Part shown: in pieces, positions 32,408 to 40,823 of the stretch | How positions within the stretch are numbered: position 1 is the first letter of the stretch | Layout of the letters: each line of letters opens with the position of its first letter | NCBI RefSeq assembly: GCF_030519475.1 | Contig: NZ_JAUMKD010000005.1 | Span: 62,001-126,000, forward strand | Length of the DNA: 64,000 nucleotides | From: Micromonospora sp. C28SCA-DRY-2 | GTDB lineage: Bacteria > Actinomycetota > Actinomycetes > Mycobacteriales > Micromonosporaceae | Direction: 5' to 3' | Made by a program: the position numbers and the translations under genes | The notes under the pieces: model-generated | The model's database searches: none | The model's input: the letters and a program-made list of their open reading frames with translations, nothing else | What the model was told of the DNA's origin: nothing

Positions 32408-32916
32408 TAGGCGGGGGGGTCGAGGGGGAGGAGGAGGCAGGTGGAGGTGGCGTGGGCGACCAGGCGGGAGCGGGCGTCGACGAGCTTGGCCTCGGCCAGC
32501 GCGGTGCGGCGGCCGCGTTGCAGGACGGTGCCCTCGCAGCGCAGCACGCCGGAGTCCACGGTGACCGGACGCAGGAACTTCACGTTCAGGTCCAGCGAGG
32601 TGTAGCCGACGCCGGCCGGCAGCGTGGTGTGCACGGCGCACGCGGCGGCGGTGTCCAGCAGGGTGGAGATGACCCCGCCGTGCACGGTGCCGAGCGGGTT
32701 GTAGTGGAACTCCTGCGGCACCAGCTCGACCGCGACCCGGCCCTCGTCGGCCTCCATCCGGGTCATGTCGATCAGGTGCATCACCGGCGGCGCGGCCAGC
32801 TCGCCGGCGATCATCGCGCGGAGCAGCTCCAGCCCGCTGCGCCGGCCGACCAGCGCGGCGTTGAGGCCCGGGTCGGACCAGGAGAAGGTACGGCTGCGCG
32901 CCTGCGTCTGTGTCAT
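32407..32916 (-). CDS. Hotdog-fold acyl-CoA thioesterase (PaaI-like)
   Basis: A 169-residue single hotdog domain. The signature NPLGTVHGGVISTLLDTAAACAV contains the HGG turn and the catalytic Asp of PaaI-type thioesterases, which hydrolyse aromatic or medium-chain acyl-CoAs. The specific substrate is unknown. ATG 32916 fits a leaderless transcript: TTGACA, 18 nt, CAGGCT, then 6 nt to the ATG. An upstream in-frame ATG at 32952 would read through this promoter and is less likely. It diverges from an HxlR regulator, which may control it. Confidence 0.85.
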   Translation of the reverse strand: MTQTQARSRTFSWSDPGLNAALVGRRSGLELLRAMIAGELAAPPVMHLIDMTRMEADEGRVAVELVPQEFHYNPLGTVHGGVISTLLDTAAACAVHTTLPAGVGYTSLDLNVKFLRPVTVDSGVLRCEGTVLQRGRRTALAEAKLVDARSRLVAHATSTCLLLPLDPPA

Positions 32917-32917
32917 G

Positions 32918-32965
32918 GACTCAGCCTGGCAGCCCGTTGCTGAGTCTGTCAATGAGACCTAGCCT
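32918..32965. promoter_or_regulatory. Overlapping divergent promoters with a candidate HxlR operator
   Basis: Minus strand: TTGACA (in 32948-32953) and CAGGCT 18 nt on, leading to ATG 32916. Plus strand: TTGCTG, 17 nt, TAGCCT (32960-32965), then 7 nt to ATG 32973. The inverted pair GACTCAG (32918-32924) and CTGAGTC (32940-32946) sits over both and could bind the HxlR protein. Confidence 0.6.
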
Positions 32966-32972
32966 GGAGGGC

Positions 32973-33449
32973 ATGAGACCCCCCGCACTGGACTGGTCGG
33001 TGGAGAACTGCACCATCGCCCGGGCGATGGCGGTGCTCGGTGAGAAGTGGGCCCTGGTGGTGCTCCGCGAGGTGTTCAACGGCGTGCGCCGCTTCGACGA
33101 CATGCGGATCCGCACCGGCATCCCCCGGCAGGTGCTCACCAACCGGCTGGCCACCCTGGTCGAGGAGGGGGTGCTGCGCAGGGAGCCGTACCGCGAGCCG
33201 GGCAGCCGGGAGCGGCACGAGTACCGGCTGACCGACAAGGGGCTCGACCTCTGGCCGGTGCTGGTCGCGGTGCTCGGCTGGGGGGACCGCTACCTGGCCG
33301 ACCCGGACGGCTCCCCGTTGAGCGTCGGGCACCGCGACTGCGGCGGCGAGGTGCACGTCGAGCTGCGCTGCGAGCGGGGGCACCCGGTGACCGCCGTGCG
33401 CGACGTGGTGCCCCGGCCCGGCCCGGGGGCGCGCCGCCGGGCCGACTGA
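32973..33449 (+). CDS. HxlR-family transcriptional regulator
   Basis: A 158-residue winged-helix regulator. The HxlR domain runs from NCTIARAMAVLGEKWALVVLREVF through RIRTGIPRQVLTNRLATLVEEG (recognition helix) to YRLTDKGLDLWPVL (wing). The Cys12 near the start is the conserved redox- or electrophile-sensing position in several family members. The C-terminal 50 residues (GHRDCGGEVHVELRCERGH) contain a Cys pair that might bind metal. ATG 32973 is leaderless by the TAGCCT spacing. It diverges from the thioesterase gene, its probable target. Confidence 0.88.
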   Translation: MRPPALDWSVENCTIARAMAVLGEKWALVVLREVFNGVRRFDDMRIRTGIPRQVLTNRLATLVEEGVLRREPYREPGSRERHEYRLTDKGLDLWPVLVAVLGWGDRYLADPDGSPLSVGHRDCGGEVHVELRCERGHPVTAVRDVVPRPGPGARRRAD

Positions 33450-33488
33450 CGGCCCGCCGCCGGTCCGGCGTCCCGGGTGGCTTCCCGC

Positions 33489-33560
33489 GGATCGGCTCGA
33501 CGGCGGCGCGGCGACCGGCTCCCGCGCAGCGGGCCGATCCGGTCGCGCAGCGTGCCGATC
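33489..33560. repeat. Inverted and direct repeats between convergent genes
   Basis: GGATCGGC (33489-33496) and GCCGATCC (33553-33560) form long-spaced arms; CGCGCAGCGGGCCGATCC is repeated with one change shortly after (33544 onward). The 220-nt region 33450-33669 has no gene; it presumably holds the termination signals for the HxlR and esterase genes. Confidence 0.4.
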
Positions 33561-33669
33561 CGCCGGTGCGGCGGCGCGGCCGCGGTTCCGTCGCACGGGA
33601 ACGCGGGCGGGACGGCGGGCGGACGGTGGGCGCGCGGACGGGGTGGCCGCCCGCGCGCCGGGGGCGTCG

Positions 33670-34509
33670 CTACCAGCGGAAGCCGGCGGCGTACGACACG
33701 CTCGCCAGCACCTGCTGGCCGCTGGTGTTGGGGTGGAAGTAGTCCCAGCCGGAGAGCTGGCTGAGGGTGAACGGGTAGCCGAACACCGCGTTGCCGTCGA
33801 ACAGGCAGTTCGCGCCGTACGCGGCGCAGGCCTGGGCCAGCTGGGTGTTGTAGTCGACCACCCGCTGCCGGACCCGGGCCCGCCGGTCCACGTCGGCCTG
33901 CGCGGTGGAGGTCGGGTTGGCCAACATGGACTGGCAGATGCCGAAGAGCGACCAGGCGCTGCGCGCGCTGCCGCTGGTCCGGCCCACCGACCAGAGCCGG
34001 TGGATGTCGGGGATGCTGATCACCAGCACCCGGGCGGTGGGCAGACCGGCCTTGAGCCGGTTGAGCGCGGAGTCGATGTTCGCCCGGAAGGTGCTCACCG
34101 GGGTCATGCCCGACTCGGAGCTGGTGCAGGCGTCGTTCGCCCCGATCAGCATGGTGACGTAGCCGACGCCCTGGCTGACCGCGGTGCCGGCCTGGCCGTA
34201 CATGTCGGCCGACTTCGCCCCGGACCGGGCGTCGTTGTGGTTGCGGCCGCCGATCGCCGGGTTGACCGTTCGGATCCGCAGGTAGTGGCTGTTCACGGTG
34301 GCGTAGTCGCCGGTGCTGAACGACCGCGCGGTGCAGTCGACGTACCAGCCGCAGGCGTTGAAGCCGCGGGTGATGGAGTCGCCGAGGCTCGCCATCGAGC
34401 TCGGCGGCGGGCCGGGGTCGGCCTGGGCGGGGGAGGGGGCGACGGCGAGCAGGGTGACGGTGGCGGTGGCGCTGGCGAGGGCGGCCAGCGCGCGGCGGGC
34501 GAGGGACAT
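33670..34509 (-). CDS. Secreted SGNH/GDSL-type esterase or lipase
   Basis: A 279-residue exported hydrolase. The signal peptide (MSLARRALAALASATATVTL) is cleaved probably after AQA at residue 30. Block I ASLGDSITRGF gives the nucleophile Ser45; the Gly block is around ARSGAKSADM; block III is GANDACTS; block V is DYFHPN with Asp256 and His259. Six or more Cys residues suggest disulfides, as in the Streptomyces-type lipases. It may hydrolyse lipids or acetyl esters on polysaccharides. ATG 34509 has GGAGG 5 nt upstream. It diverges from a secreted protease gene. Confidence 0.9.
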   Translation of the reverse strand: MSLARRALAALASATATVTLLAVAPSPAQADPGPPPSSMASLGDSITRGFNACGWYVDCTARSFSTGDYATVNSHYLRIRTVNPAIGGRNHNDARSGAKSADMYGQAGTAVSQGVGYVTMLIGANDACTSSESGMTPVSTFRANIDSALNRLKAGLPTARVLVISIPDIHRLWSVGRTSGSARSAWSLFGICQSMLANPTSTAQADVDRRARVRQRVVDYNTQLAQACAAYGANCLFDGNAVFGYPFTLSQLSGWDYFHPNTSGQQVLASVSYAAGFRW

Positions 34510-34552
34510 GGTGGCCTCCGGATGACGGGTGCCGGAACTGCGCGGTGACCGG

Positions 34553-34581
34553 ATCGTATAGATGACGGTCTCTGTCCACAA
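34553..34581 (-). promoter_or_regulatory. Promoter of the SGNH esterase gene
   Basis: On the minus strand TTGTGG (34581-34576), a 17-nt spacer, and TACGAT (34558-34553), followed by a leader of about 37 nt to ATG 34509. This is one of the few sigma-A-like promoters here with both boxes visible. Confidence 0.6.
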
Positions 34582-34653
34582 TGTTGCCCGGGTGTTACAT
34601 CGGGGTGTCGGGTCAATACGGGCAAACAGGGTCTTGCCGAGGATCTTAAACAT

Positions 34654-34666
34654 GTGAATACTTCAC
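34654..34666. promoter_or_regulatory. GTGAA-TAC-TTCAC palindrome upstream of the protease gene
   Basis: A 13-bp palindrome about 95 nt before ATG 34762, within a short AT-rich patch (TTAAACATGTGAATACTTCAC). It overlaps a possible TTGCCG...AATACT promoter and could be an activator or repressor site. Confidence 0.35.
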
Positions 34667-34761
34667 TCAGTCCGGCCGGTTGCCCCCGATCGGCCAGGCA
34701 TCGCCCCCGGGCCCCGTCACCTCCGGCGCGGCCCTGTCACCCCCTTCCGGGAGGTTGTTCC

Positions 34762-35811
34762 ATGCGACCCACGAGGTCATCTCTCCGCCGCGCCGCCACC
34801 GTGGCCGCGGCCGGAGCCCTGGTCGCCGGCTCGCTGCTCGGCGCCCCCGCCCAGGCGGCACCCGCGGCTGCCACCCCCGACGCCGCGGCCGGCCTGGCTG
34901 AGCGCCTCGGCGACCGGTCCGCCGGCACGTACGCCGACGCCAGCGGCAAGATGGTCGTCACCGTGACCGACGCGGCCGCGGCCCGTCAGGTCCGGGCGGC
35001 CGGCGCCACCCCGAAGCTGGTCACCCGCGGCGCGGCCGAGCTGGCCCGGGCCACCAGCGAGCTGGAGAGCAGCGCCAAGATCCCCGGCACCGCCTGGTGG
35101 ACCGACCCGGCCACCAACCAGGTCGTGGTCTCCGTCGACAGCACGGTCACCGGCGCCAAGCTGGAGCGGGTCAAGGCGGCCGCCGCGCGCACCAACGGCG
35201 CGGTCCGGATCGAGGCCGAGGCCGGCGTGTTCAGCACCCGGATCTCCGGCGGCCAGGCCATCTACGCCGGCGGCGGCGGGCGCTGCTCGCTCGGCTTCAA
35301 CGTGCGCAGCGGCAGCACCTACTACTTCCTGACCGCCGGGCACTGCACCAACATCTCGTCCAGCTGGTACAGCAACTCCGCGCAGACCAACCTGCTCGGC
35401 ACCCGTACCGGCAGCAGCTTCCCGGGCAACGACTACGGCATCGTGCGGCACAACAACTCCGCCAACGCGGCCGGCAACGTCTACCTCTACAACGGCAGCT
35501 ACCGCGACATCACCGCGGCCGGCAACGCCTACGTCGGCCAGTCGGTGCAGCGCTCCGGCAGCACCACCGGCCTGCGCAGCGGCTCGGTGACCGCGCTCAA
35601 CGCCACGGTGAACTACGCCGAGGGCTCGGTCTCCGGCCTGATCCGCACCAACGTCTGCGCCGAGCCGGGCGACAGCGGCGGCTCGCTGTTCAGCGGCAGC
35701 ACCGCTCTCGGCCTGACCTCCGGCGGCAGCGGTAACTGCCGCACCGGCGGCACCACCTTCTTCCAGCCGGTCACCGAGGCGCTCAGCCGTTACGGCGTCA
35801 GCGTCTTCTGA
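34762..35811 (+). CDS. Streptogrisin-like secreted serine protease (S1 family)
   Basis: A 349-residue prepro-protease. The signal peptide spans about residues 1-32 (ending AQA). A pro-region with two alpha-lytic-type pro-peptide strands runs to residue 160. The mature enzyme probably starts at Ile161 (ISGGQAIYAGG), matching the ISGG start of streptogrisins. The triad is His194 (TAGHC), Asp224 (GNDYGIV) and Ser305 (EPGDSGGSLF). Cys pairs around 175/195 and after Ser305 fit the two disulfides. It is secreted and self-processed in the known family. ATG 34762 has GGGAGG upstream. A terminator hairpin follows. Confidence 0.94.
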   Translation: MRPTRSSLRRAATVAAAGALVAGSLLGAPAQAAPAAATPDAAAGLAERLGDRSAGTYADASGKMVVTVTDAAAARQVRAAGATPKLVTRGAAELARATSELESSAKIPGTAWWTDPATNQVVVSVDSTVTGAKLERVKAAAARTNGAVRIEAEAGVFSTRISGGQAIYAGGGGRCSLGFNVRSGSTYYFLTAGHCTNISSSWYSNSAQTNLLGTRTGSSFPGNDYGIVRHNNSANAAGNVYLYNGSYRDITAAGNAYVGQSVQRSGSTTGLRSGSVTALNATVNYAEGSVSGLIRTNVCAEPGDSGGSLFSGSTALGLTSGGSGNCRTGGTTFFQPVTEALSRYGVSVF

Positions 35812-35824
35812 CCGATCCACGCCA

Positions 35825-35854
35825 GCGGGCCGCCGGAGCGATCCGGCGGCCCGC
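35825..35854 (+). terminator. Hairpin after the protease gene
   Basis: Perfect 13-bp arms GCGGGCCGCCGGA and TCCGGCGGCCCGC around a GCGA loop, 13 nt after the stop. Confidence 0.8.
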
Positions 35855-35969
35855 CCGCGTGTCCGGGCCGGGTCGCCCCGGGGTAGGAGCGCCCGGTGCC
35901 AGCCGGCGCCGGAGGACCCTGACAGAATGCGGGGAGCAGACGTGTACCGCAGATGAGGAGACGCAAGTC

Positions 35970-37775
35970 GTGATCCGTACCCATGACGCCGGCAGCCTGC
36001 GCGCGACGGACGCCGGCACCACGGTGACGCTCGCCGGGTGGGTGGCCCGCCGGCGCGACCACGGCGGCGTGATCTTCGTCGACCTGCGCGACGGCTCCGG
36101 CGTGGTCCAGGTGGTGTTCCGCGAGGAGGACGCGCACGCGCTGCGCAACGAGTTCTGCGTCCGGGTGACCGGCGAGGTGACCCGCCGCCCCGAGGGCAAC
36201 GAGAACCCCGACCTGCCCACCGGCGAGGTCGAGGTGACCGCCGCCGAGCTGGAGGTGCTCTCCGAGGCCGCGCCGCTGCCGCTGCCGGTGGACGACCAGG
36301 TCGAGGCCGGCGACGACGTCCGGCTCCGCTACCGCTACCTGGACCTGCGCCGCAGCGGGCCGGCGACGGCGATGCGGCTGCGCTCCCGGGCCAACCAGCT
36401 GGCCCGCGCGGTGCTGCACGAGCGCGACTTCCTGGAGATCGAGACGCCGACGCTGACCCGCTCGACGCCCGAGGGCGCCCGCGACTTCCTGGTGCCGGTG
36501 CGGCTTCAGCCCGGCAGCTGGTACGCGCTGCCGCAGTCGCCGCAGCTGTTCAAGCAGCTGCTGATGGTCGGCGGCATGGAGCGCTACTACCAGATCGCCC
36601 GCTGCTACCGGGACGAGGACTTCCGTGCCGACCGGCAGCCGGAGTTCACCCAGCTCGACATCGAGATGTCCTTCGTCACCGAGGACGACGTGATCGACCT
36701 CGGCGAGGCGATCGTCGCGGCGCTCTGGTCCGACCTGGCCGGGCACGAGATCTCCCGGCCGATCCCGCGGATCACCTGGCACGACGCGATGGCCCGGTAC
36801 GGCTCCGACAAGCCGGACCTGCGCTACGGCGTCGAGCTGACCGAGCTGACCGACTACCTGCGCGGCACCGAGTTCCGGGTCTTCGCCGGCGCCATCGACG
36901 CCGGCGGCTACGTCGGCGCGGTGGTGATGCCGGGCGGCGCCAGCCAGAGTCGCAAGGAGCTGGACGGCTGGCAGGACTGGGCCAAGGCGCGCGGCGCGCG
37001 CGGCCTGGCGTACGTGGTGCTCGACGCCGAGACCGGCGAGGCCCGTGGCCCGGTGGCCAAGAACCTCTCCGAGGCGCACCTGGCCGGGCTGGCCGACGCG
37101 GTCGGCGCCAAGCCGGGCGACGCCATCTTTTTCGCCGCCAGCGCCAACACCCGAGAGGCGCAGGAACTGCTCGGCGCGGCCCGGATCGAGATCGCCAAGC
37201 GGGCCGGGCTGGTCGACGAGAGCGCCTGGGCGTTCTGCTGGGTGGTCGACGCGCCGATGTTCGAGCGCACCGACGAGGGCGGCTGGACGGCCGTGCACCA
37301 CCCGTTCACCTCGCCGAACGCCGACTGGGTGGACCGGTTCGAGGAGGCGCCGGACCGGGCGCTGGCCTACGCGTACGACATCGTCTGCAACGGCAACGAG
37401 ATCGGCGGCGGCTCGATCCGTATCCACCGGGGCGACGTGCAGCGGCGGGTCTTCGACCTGCTCGGCATCACTCCCGAGGAGGCGCAGGACAAGTTCGGCT
37501 TCCTGCTGGAGGCGTTCAAGTACGGCCCGCCGCCGCACGGCGGCATCGCGTTCGGCTGGGACCGGGTCTGCATGCTGCTGGCCGGCGCGGACTCGATCCG
37601 CGAGGTGATCGCGTTCCCGAAGACCCGCGGCGGCTTCGACCCGCTGACCGGCGCGCCGACCCCGATCACCGCCCAGCAGCGCACCGAGGCCGGCATCGAC
37701 GCCAAGCCCAAGCCGCAGCCCGCCGCACACCCCGGCACCGCCGGCCCCGCCGCCCCCGTAGCCGACCCCACCTGA
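35970..37775 (+). CDS. aspS: Aspartyl-tRNA synthetase (probably nondiscriminating)
   Basis: A 601-residue bacterial-type class II synthetase. The N-terminal OB-fold anticodon domain contains LAGWVARRRDHGGVIFVDLRD; motif 2 is RYYQIARCYRDEDFRADRQPEF, the GAD insertion domain spans about residues 290-410, and motif 3 is HGGIAFGWDRVCMLL. Actinobacteria often use the GatCAB route, so it may also charge tRNA-Asn; the sequence alone does not settle this. GTG 35970 has GAGGAG 9 nt upstream. A short Pro/Ala tail ends the protein. Confidence 0.95.
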   Translation: MIRTHDAGSLRATDAGTTVTLAGWVARRRDHGGVIFVDLRDGSGVVQVVFREEDAHALRNEFCVRVTGEVTRRPEGNENPDLPTGEVEVTAAELEVLSEAAPLPLPVDDQVEAGDDVRLRYRYLDLRRSGPATAMRLRSRANQLARAVLHERDFLEIETPTLTRSTPEGARDFLVPVRLQPGSWYALPQSPQLFKQLLMVGGMERYYQIARCYRDEDFRADRQPEFTQLDIEMSFVTEDDVIDLGEAIVAALWSDLAGHEISRPIPRITWHDAMARYGSDKPDLRYGVELTELTDYLRGTEFRVFAGAIDAGGYVGAVVMPGGASQSRKELDGWQDWAKARGARGLAYVVLDAETGEARGPVAKNLSEAHLAGLADAVGAKPGDAIFFAASANTREAQELLGAARIEIAKRAGLVDESAWAFCWVVDAPMFERTDEGGWTAVHHPFTSPNADWVDRFEEAPDRALAYAYDIVCNGNEIGGGSIRIHRGDVQRRVFDLLGITPEEAQDKFGFLLEAFKYGPPPHGGIAFGWDRVCMLLAGADSIREVIAFPKTRGGFDPLTGAPTPITAQQRTEAGIDAKPKPQPAAHPGTAGPAAPVADPT

Positions 37776-37796
37776 CCGACCCGGCCCCGCCGCCCC

Positions 37797-37854
37797 GTTG
37801 ATCATGAAGTTGTTGCGTCGCGCCTCGGCGTGTCACGACAACTTCATGATCAAC
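37797..37854. repeat. Perfect 17-bp inverted repeat of the GTTGATCATGAAG type
   Basis: GTTGATCATGAAGTTGT (37797-37813) and its exact complement (37838-37854) enclose 24 nt. It lies 22 nt after aspS and 17 nt before the next gene. It shares its TGATCATG core with the degenerate element at 26871-26926. It could terminate aspS transcripts or be a dispersed intergenic palindrome. Confidence 0.8.
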
Positions 37855-37871
37855 GCTGGGGGTGGGGCGGG

Positions 37872-38684
37872 ATGAGGCTGCTCGTGGTGGGGGGTAGCGG
37901 GTTTCTGGGTGGGGAGGTGTGTCGGCGGGCCGTGGGTGCCGGGTGGTCGGTGGTGGGGACGTACCACTCGGGGGCGGTCGCGGTGCCGGGGGTGCGGGCG
38001 CGGCGGCTCGACGTGACCGACCGGGCCGCGGTCCGGGCGCTGGTCGCCGAGGTGCGCCCGGACGCCGTCGTCAGCACCCCCTACCGGTACGGCGACTGGG
38101 CGGTCACCGCGGACGGTGCGGCCCACGTCGGGTACGCCGCGGCCGAGGCGGGGGCCCGGCTGGTGCACATCTCCAGCGACGCGCTGCACGCCGGCCGCCC
38201 CGAGCCGTACGGCGACGACGAGCCGCCCAGCCCGGTGTTCCCGTACGGGGCGGCGAAGGCGGCCGCCGAGACGGCGGTGCGCGCCCTCGACCCGGGCGCG
38301 GCGCTGGTGCGTACCTCGCTGATCGTGGGGGAGGGGAGCAAGCAGATCCAGCTCTGCCACGACGCCCTCGCCGGCCGGGCGCGCCTGTTCACCGACGAGC
38401 TCCGCTGCCCGGTCGACGTCACCGACCTGGCCGCCGCCGTGCTGGAACTGGTCGCCACCGACTACGCCGGCCCGCTCAACGTGGCCGGCCCGGACGCGGT
38501 CAGCCGCGCGGAACTGGGGCTGCTGGTCGCCGCCCGGCACGGCATCGACCCGGCCGGCATGACCACCACCACCGGCGCCGCCGCCGGGCTGCTCCGGCCC
38601 ACCGAGGTACGCCTCGACTCCGCTCGCGCCGCCGGGCTGCTACGCACCCGGCTGCGCGGCGTCCGGGAACTGCTCGCCGGCTGA
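37872..38684 (+). CDS. RmlD-like NAD(P)-dependent sugar-nucleotide reductase
   Basis: A 270-residue extended-SDR protein. The Rossmann motif GGSGFLGG is at residues 7-14, LVHISSDALHAG carries the active-site Ser region, and YGAAKAAAE holds the Tyr-xxx-Lys pair. The pattern resembles dTDP-4-dehydrorhamnose reductase, but it is shorter and stands outside any rhamnose cluster, so the substrate is uncertain. ATG 37872 has GGGGTGGGGCGGG upstream. It lies between the aspS repeat and the ArsR-type operator. Confidence 0.78.
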   Translation: MRLLVVGGSGFLGGEVCRRAVGAGWSVVGTYHSGAVAVPGVRARRLDVTDRAAVRALVAEVRPDAVVSTPYRYGDWAVTADGAAHVGYAAAEAGARLVHISSDALHAGRPEPYGDDEPPSPVFPYGAAKAAAETAVRALDPGAALVRTSLIVGEGSKQIQLCHDALAGRARLFTDELRCPVDVTDLAAAVLELVATDYAGPLNVAGPDAVSRAELGLLVAARHGIDPAGMTTTTGAAAGLLRPTEVRLDSARAAGLLRTRLRGVRELLAG

Positions 38685-38709
38685 CCCCACCGGCCACGCG
38701 TCCTCGCTC

Positions 38710-38754
38710 GTGCACACTTTCTATGCACAAGAGTTGTGCATAGAAAGTGTGCAC
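38710..38754. promoter_or_regulatory. Perfect 45-bp palindromic operator of the ArsR-type regulator
   Basis: Two 21-bp arms (38710-38730 and 38734-38754), each made of GTGCACA and TATGCACAA-type blocks, are exact complements around a GAG centre. A further half-site TTGTGCAT follows at 38760-38767. The -35-like TTGTGC (38734-38739) is inside the right arm and the -10-like TATTGT (38758-38763) is just after it, 6 nt before ATG 38770. Binding here would block transcription of the regulator and its MFS partner. Confidence 0.8.
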
Positions 38755-38769
38755 AGATATTGTGCATAC

Positions 38770-39357
38770 ATGGACGACGAGCGAGCCGAGCCGCGCGCGG
38801 TACGGCTGAACCACGAGCAGGTGCGGGTGCTGGCGCACCCGCTGCGGATGCGGCTGGTCGGCGCGTTGCGGGTGAAGGGGCCCGCCACCGCCACCACCCT
38901 CGCCGAGCTGCTGCACACCAACACCGGCGCGACCAGCTACCACCTGCGCCAGCTCGCCGAGGTCGGCCTCGTCGTCGAGGCCCCCGACCTGGCCAGCGGG
39001 CGGCAGCGCTGGTGGCGCGCCGCGCACGACGTCACCAACTGGGAGCCCACCGACTTCGATGACGACCCGGACGCCCGGGCCGCGATCGAGTGGATCCAGG
39101 GCGACCAGGTGCGGCTCCTGGTGGAGCACGCCGAGCGGTGGTTCGCCCGCCAGCACGAGTGGTCGGCCGCCTGGCGGGACGCCCTCGGCATGGGCGACAT
39201 CTTCATGACCATGTCGCCGGCCCGGCTGGAGCAGCTCAAGACCGAGGTGTGGGACCTGCTGGAGCGCTACCGCGAGGAGAGCGACTCCGACGCGCCCGAC
39301 GCCGAACAGGTTCAGGTCTTCGTGGCCGCCTACCCACTGTTCGAGGAGATGCGATGA
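38770..39357 (+). CDS. ArsR-type winged-helix regulator
   Basis: A 195-residue DNA-binding protein. The winged helix-turn-helix occupies about residues 15-85: VLAHPLRMRLVGALRVKGPATATTLAELLHTNTGATSYHLRQLAEVGLV. The C-terminal half is helical with several Trp (WWRAAHDVTNWEP) and is likely a ligand or dimer domain. No ArsR Cys metal motif is seen, so a metal sensor is unlikely. ATG 38770 fits a leaderless start. It overlaps the following MFS gene by ATGA and should repress both genes through the upstream palindrome. Confidence 0.88.
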   Translation: MDDERAEPRAVRLNHEQVRVLAHPLRMRLVGALRVKGPATATTLAELLHTNTGATSYHLRQLAEVGLVVEAPDLASGRQRWWRAAHDVTNWEPTDFDDDPDARAAIEWIQGDQVRLLVEHAERWFARQHEWSAAWRDALGMGDIFMTMSPARLEQLKTEVWDLLERYREESDSDAPDAEQVQVFVAAYPLFEEMR

Positions 39358-40748
39358 GCGAGCGCAGCGAGCGTCAGGCTCAGCGCGAAGGTGCCGCACG
39401 GCGGCGCGGAGCGAAGCGGAGCGGCGGCGTGGGCGCCCTGTCCGTACGCCAGGTCCGGCGTCGCTTCCTGCTGCTGCACGGGCTGCGCTGGCTGCCCACC
39501 GGCCTGATGATCCCGGTGATGATCCTGCTGATGCAGGAGCGTGGCCTGACGCTGTCCCAGATCGGCCTGGTGTCGGTCGCCCAGGGGCTGGTCGTGCTGG
39601 CCCTGGAGCTGCCCACCGGCGGGTTCGCCGACGCGCTCGGGCGCCGCCCGGTCCTGGTCACCGCCTGGCTGATCAACCTCGGTGCCCTCGCGCTCTTCGC
39701 GGTGGCCGACTCGTTCGCGCTCTTCTTCCTGGTCTGGGCGTTGCAGGGCGTCTTCCGCGCGCTGGACAGCGGCCCGCTGGAGTCCTGGTACGTCGACGCC
39801 ACCCTGGCCGCCGACCCGGAGGCGAAATACGAGCCGGGCCTCGGCTACGCCGGCACCGTCATCGGCGTGGCGATCAGCGCCGGCGCGCTGCTCGGCGGCG
39901 GCCTGGTCGCGCTCGGTCCGGTCGGGCCGGTCAGCGCGCTCACCGTGCCGGTACTGGTGGCGATCGCCCTCCAGGCGGTGGCCCTGGTCGCCCTGCTGGT
40001 GCTGATGCGGGAGGTCCGTCCGGGCCGGGGCGCCGGCGCCCTGCGCGCGTCGGTCGTCGAGGCGCCCCGGATGGTGGGGCAGGCGGTCGGCCTGCTGCGT
40101 CGCTCCCGGGTGCTGTTCGCGCTGGTCGCGGTCGAGCTGTTCTGGGGCTTCGGGATGGTCACCTTCGAGTCGCTGCTGCCGGTGCGGCTCGCCGAGGTGG
40201 TCGGCGACCCGGACCGGGCGGCGGCGCTGCTCGGGCCGGCCAACTCGGCGGCCTGGCTGGCCGGCGCGGCCGGCGCCGCCCTCACCCCGCTGCTGCTGCG
40301 CTGGCTGGGCGCCGCGCCGAGCGCCGCGCTGCTGCGCATCGTCCAGGGCGCCACGGTGGTCGGGATGGGGCTCTTCGCCGGCCCGGTCGGGGTGCTGGTC
40401 GCCTACCTGGCCTGCTACACCGTGCACGGGGCGTCCAACCCGCTGCACATGGGGCTGCTGCACCGGCAGGTCGACGGCCCGTACCGGACCAGCGTGATCT
40501 CGCTGAACTCGATGATGGGCCAGCCCGGCTTCGCGGTCGGCGCGGTCGTGCTCACCGCGCTCGCCGACTCGGTCAGCGTCACCGCCGCCATGCTGGTCGG
40601 CGCGGTGGTGCTGGCCGTCGCCGCCCCGCTCTACCTGCCCGCCTGGCGAGCCGACCGCAGGGGAGCACCGGCCCCCGGCACCACGCCGGAGGACGCGACG
40701 GACCCACGCCCGGCGACCCCCGCCCCCACCCCGGCGCACAACGGCTGA
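39354..40748 (+). CDS. MFS transporter (12-TM, drug-efflux-like)
   Basis: A 464-residue exporter-type MFS protein with about 12 helices. Motif A-like GGFADALGRRPVLV is near residue 86, and ALQGVFRALDSGPLESWYVD resembles the tetracycline/macrolide-exporter subgroup. Translation from ATG 39354, overlapping the regulator stop, gives an N-terminal hydrophilic extension beginning MSERSERQAQREG that is not typical of MFS proteins and is encoded by a GAGCG-repeat. A start further in, such as GTG 39429, is possible. The substrate is unknown. Confidence 0.85.
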   Translation: MSERSERQAQREGAARRRGAKRSGGVGALSVRQVRRRFLLLHGLRWLPTGLMIPVMILLMQERGLTLSQIGLVSVAQGLVVLALELPTGGFADALGRRPVLVTAWLINLGALALFAVADSFALFFLVWALQGVFRALDSGPLESWYVDATLAADPEAKYEPGLGYAGTVIGVAISAGALLGGGLVALGPVGPVSALTVPVLVAIALQAVALVALLVLMREVRPGRGAGALRASVVEAPRMVGQAVGLLRRSRVLFALVAVELFWGFGMVTFESLLPVRLAEVVGDPDRAAALLGPANSAAWLAGAAGAALTPLLLRWLGAAPSAALLRIVQGATVVGMGLFAGPVGVLVAYLACYTVHGASNPLHMGLLHRQVDGPYRTSVISLNSMMGQPGFAVGAVVLTALADSVSVTAAMLVGAVVLAVAAPLYLPAWRADRRGAPAPGTTPEDATDPRPATPAPTPAHNG

Positions 40749-40760
40749 CCTGGTGGTCGT

Positions 40761-40809
40761 CTGCTGCCGGGCCGGTGCCGATCGCGGGATCGGCCCTGCC
40801 CGGCAGCAG
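40761..40809. terminator. Bidirectional terminator between the MFS and GNAT genes
   Basis: Perfect 12-bp arms CTGCTGCCGGGC and GCCCGGCAGCAG with an inner CCGATC/GATCGG stem, placed 12 nt after the MFS stop and 14 nt after the GNAT stop (minus strand). Confidence 0.85.
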
Positions 40810-40823
40810 ATTGTCGCCGTGGC

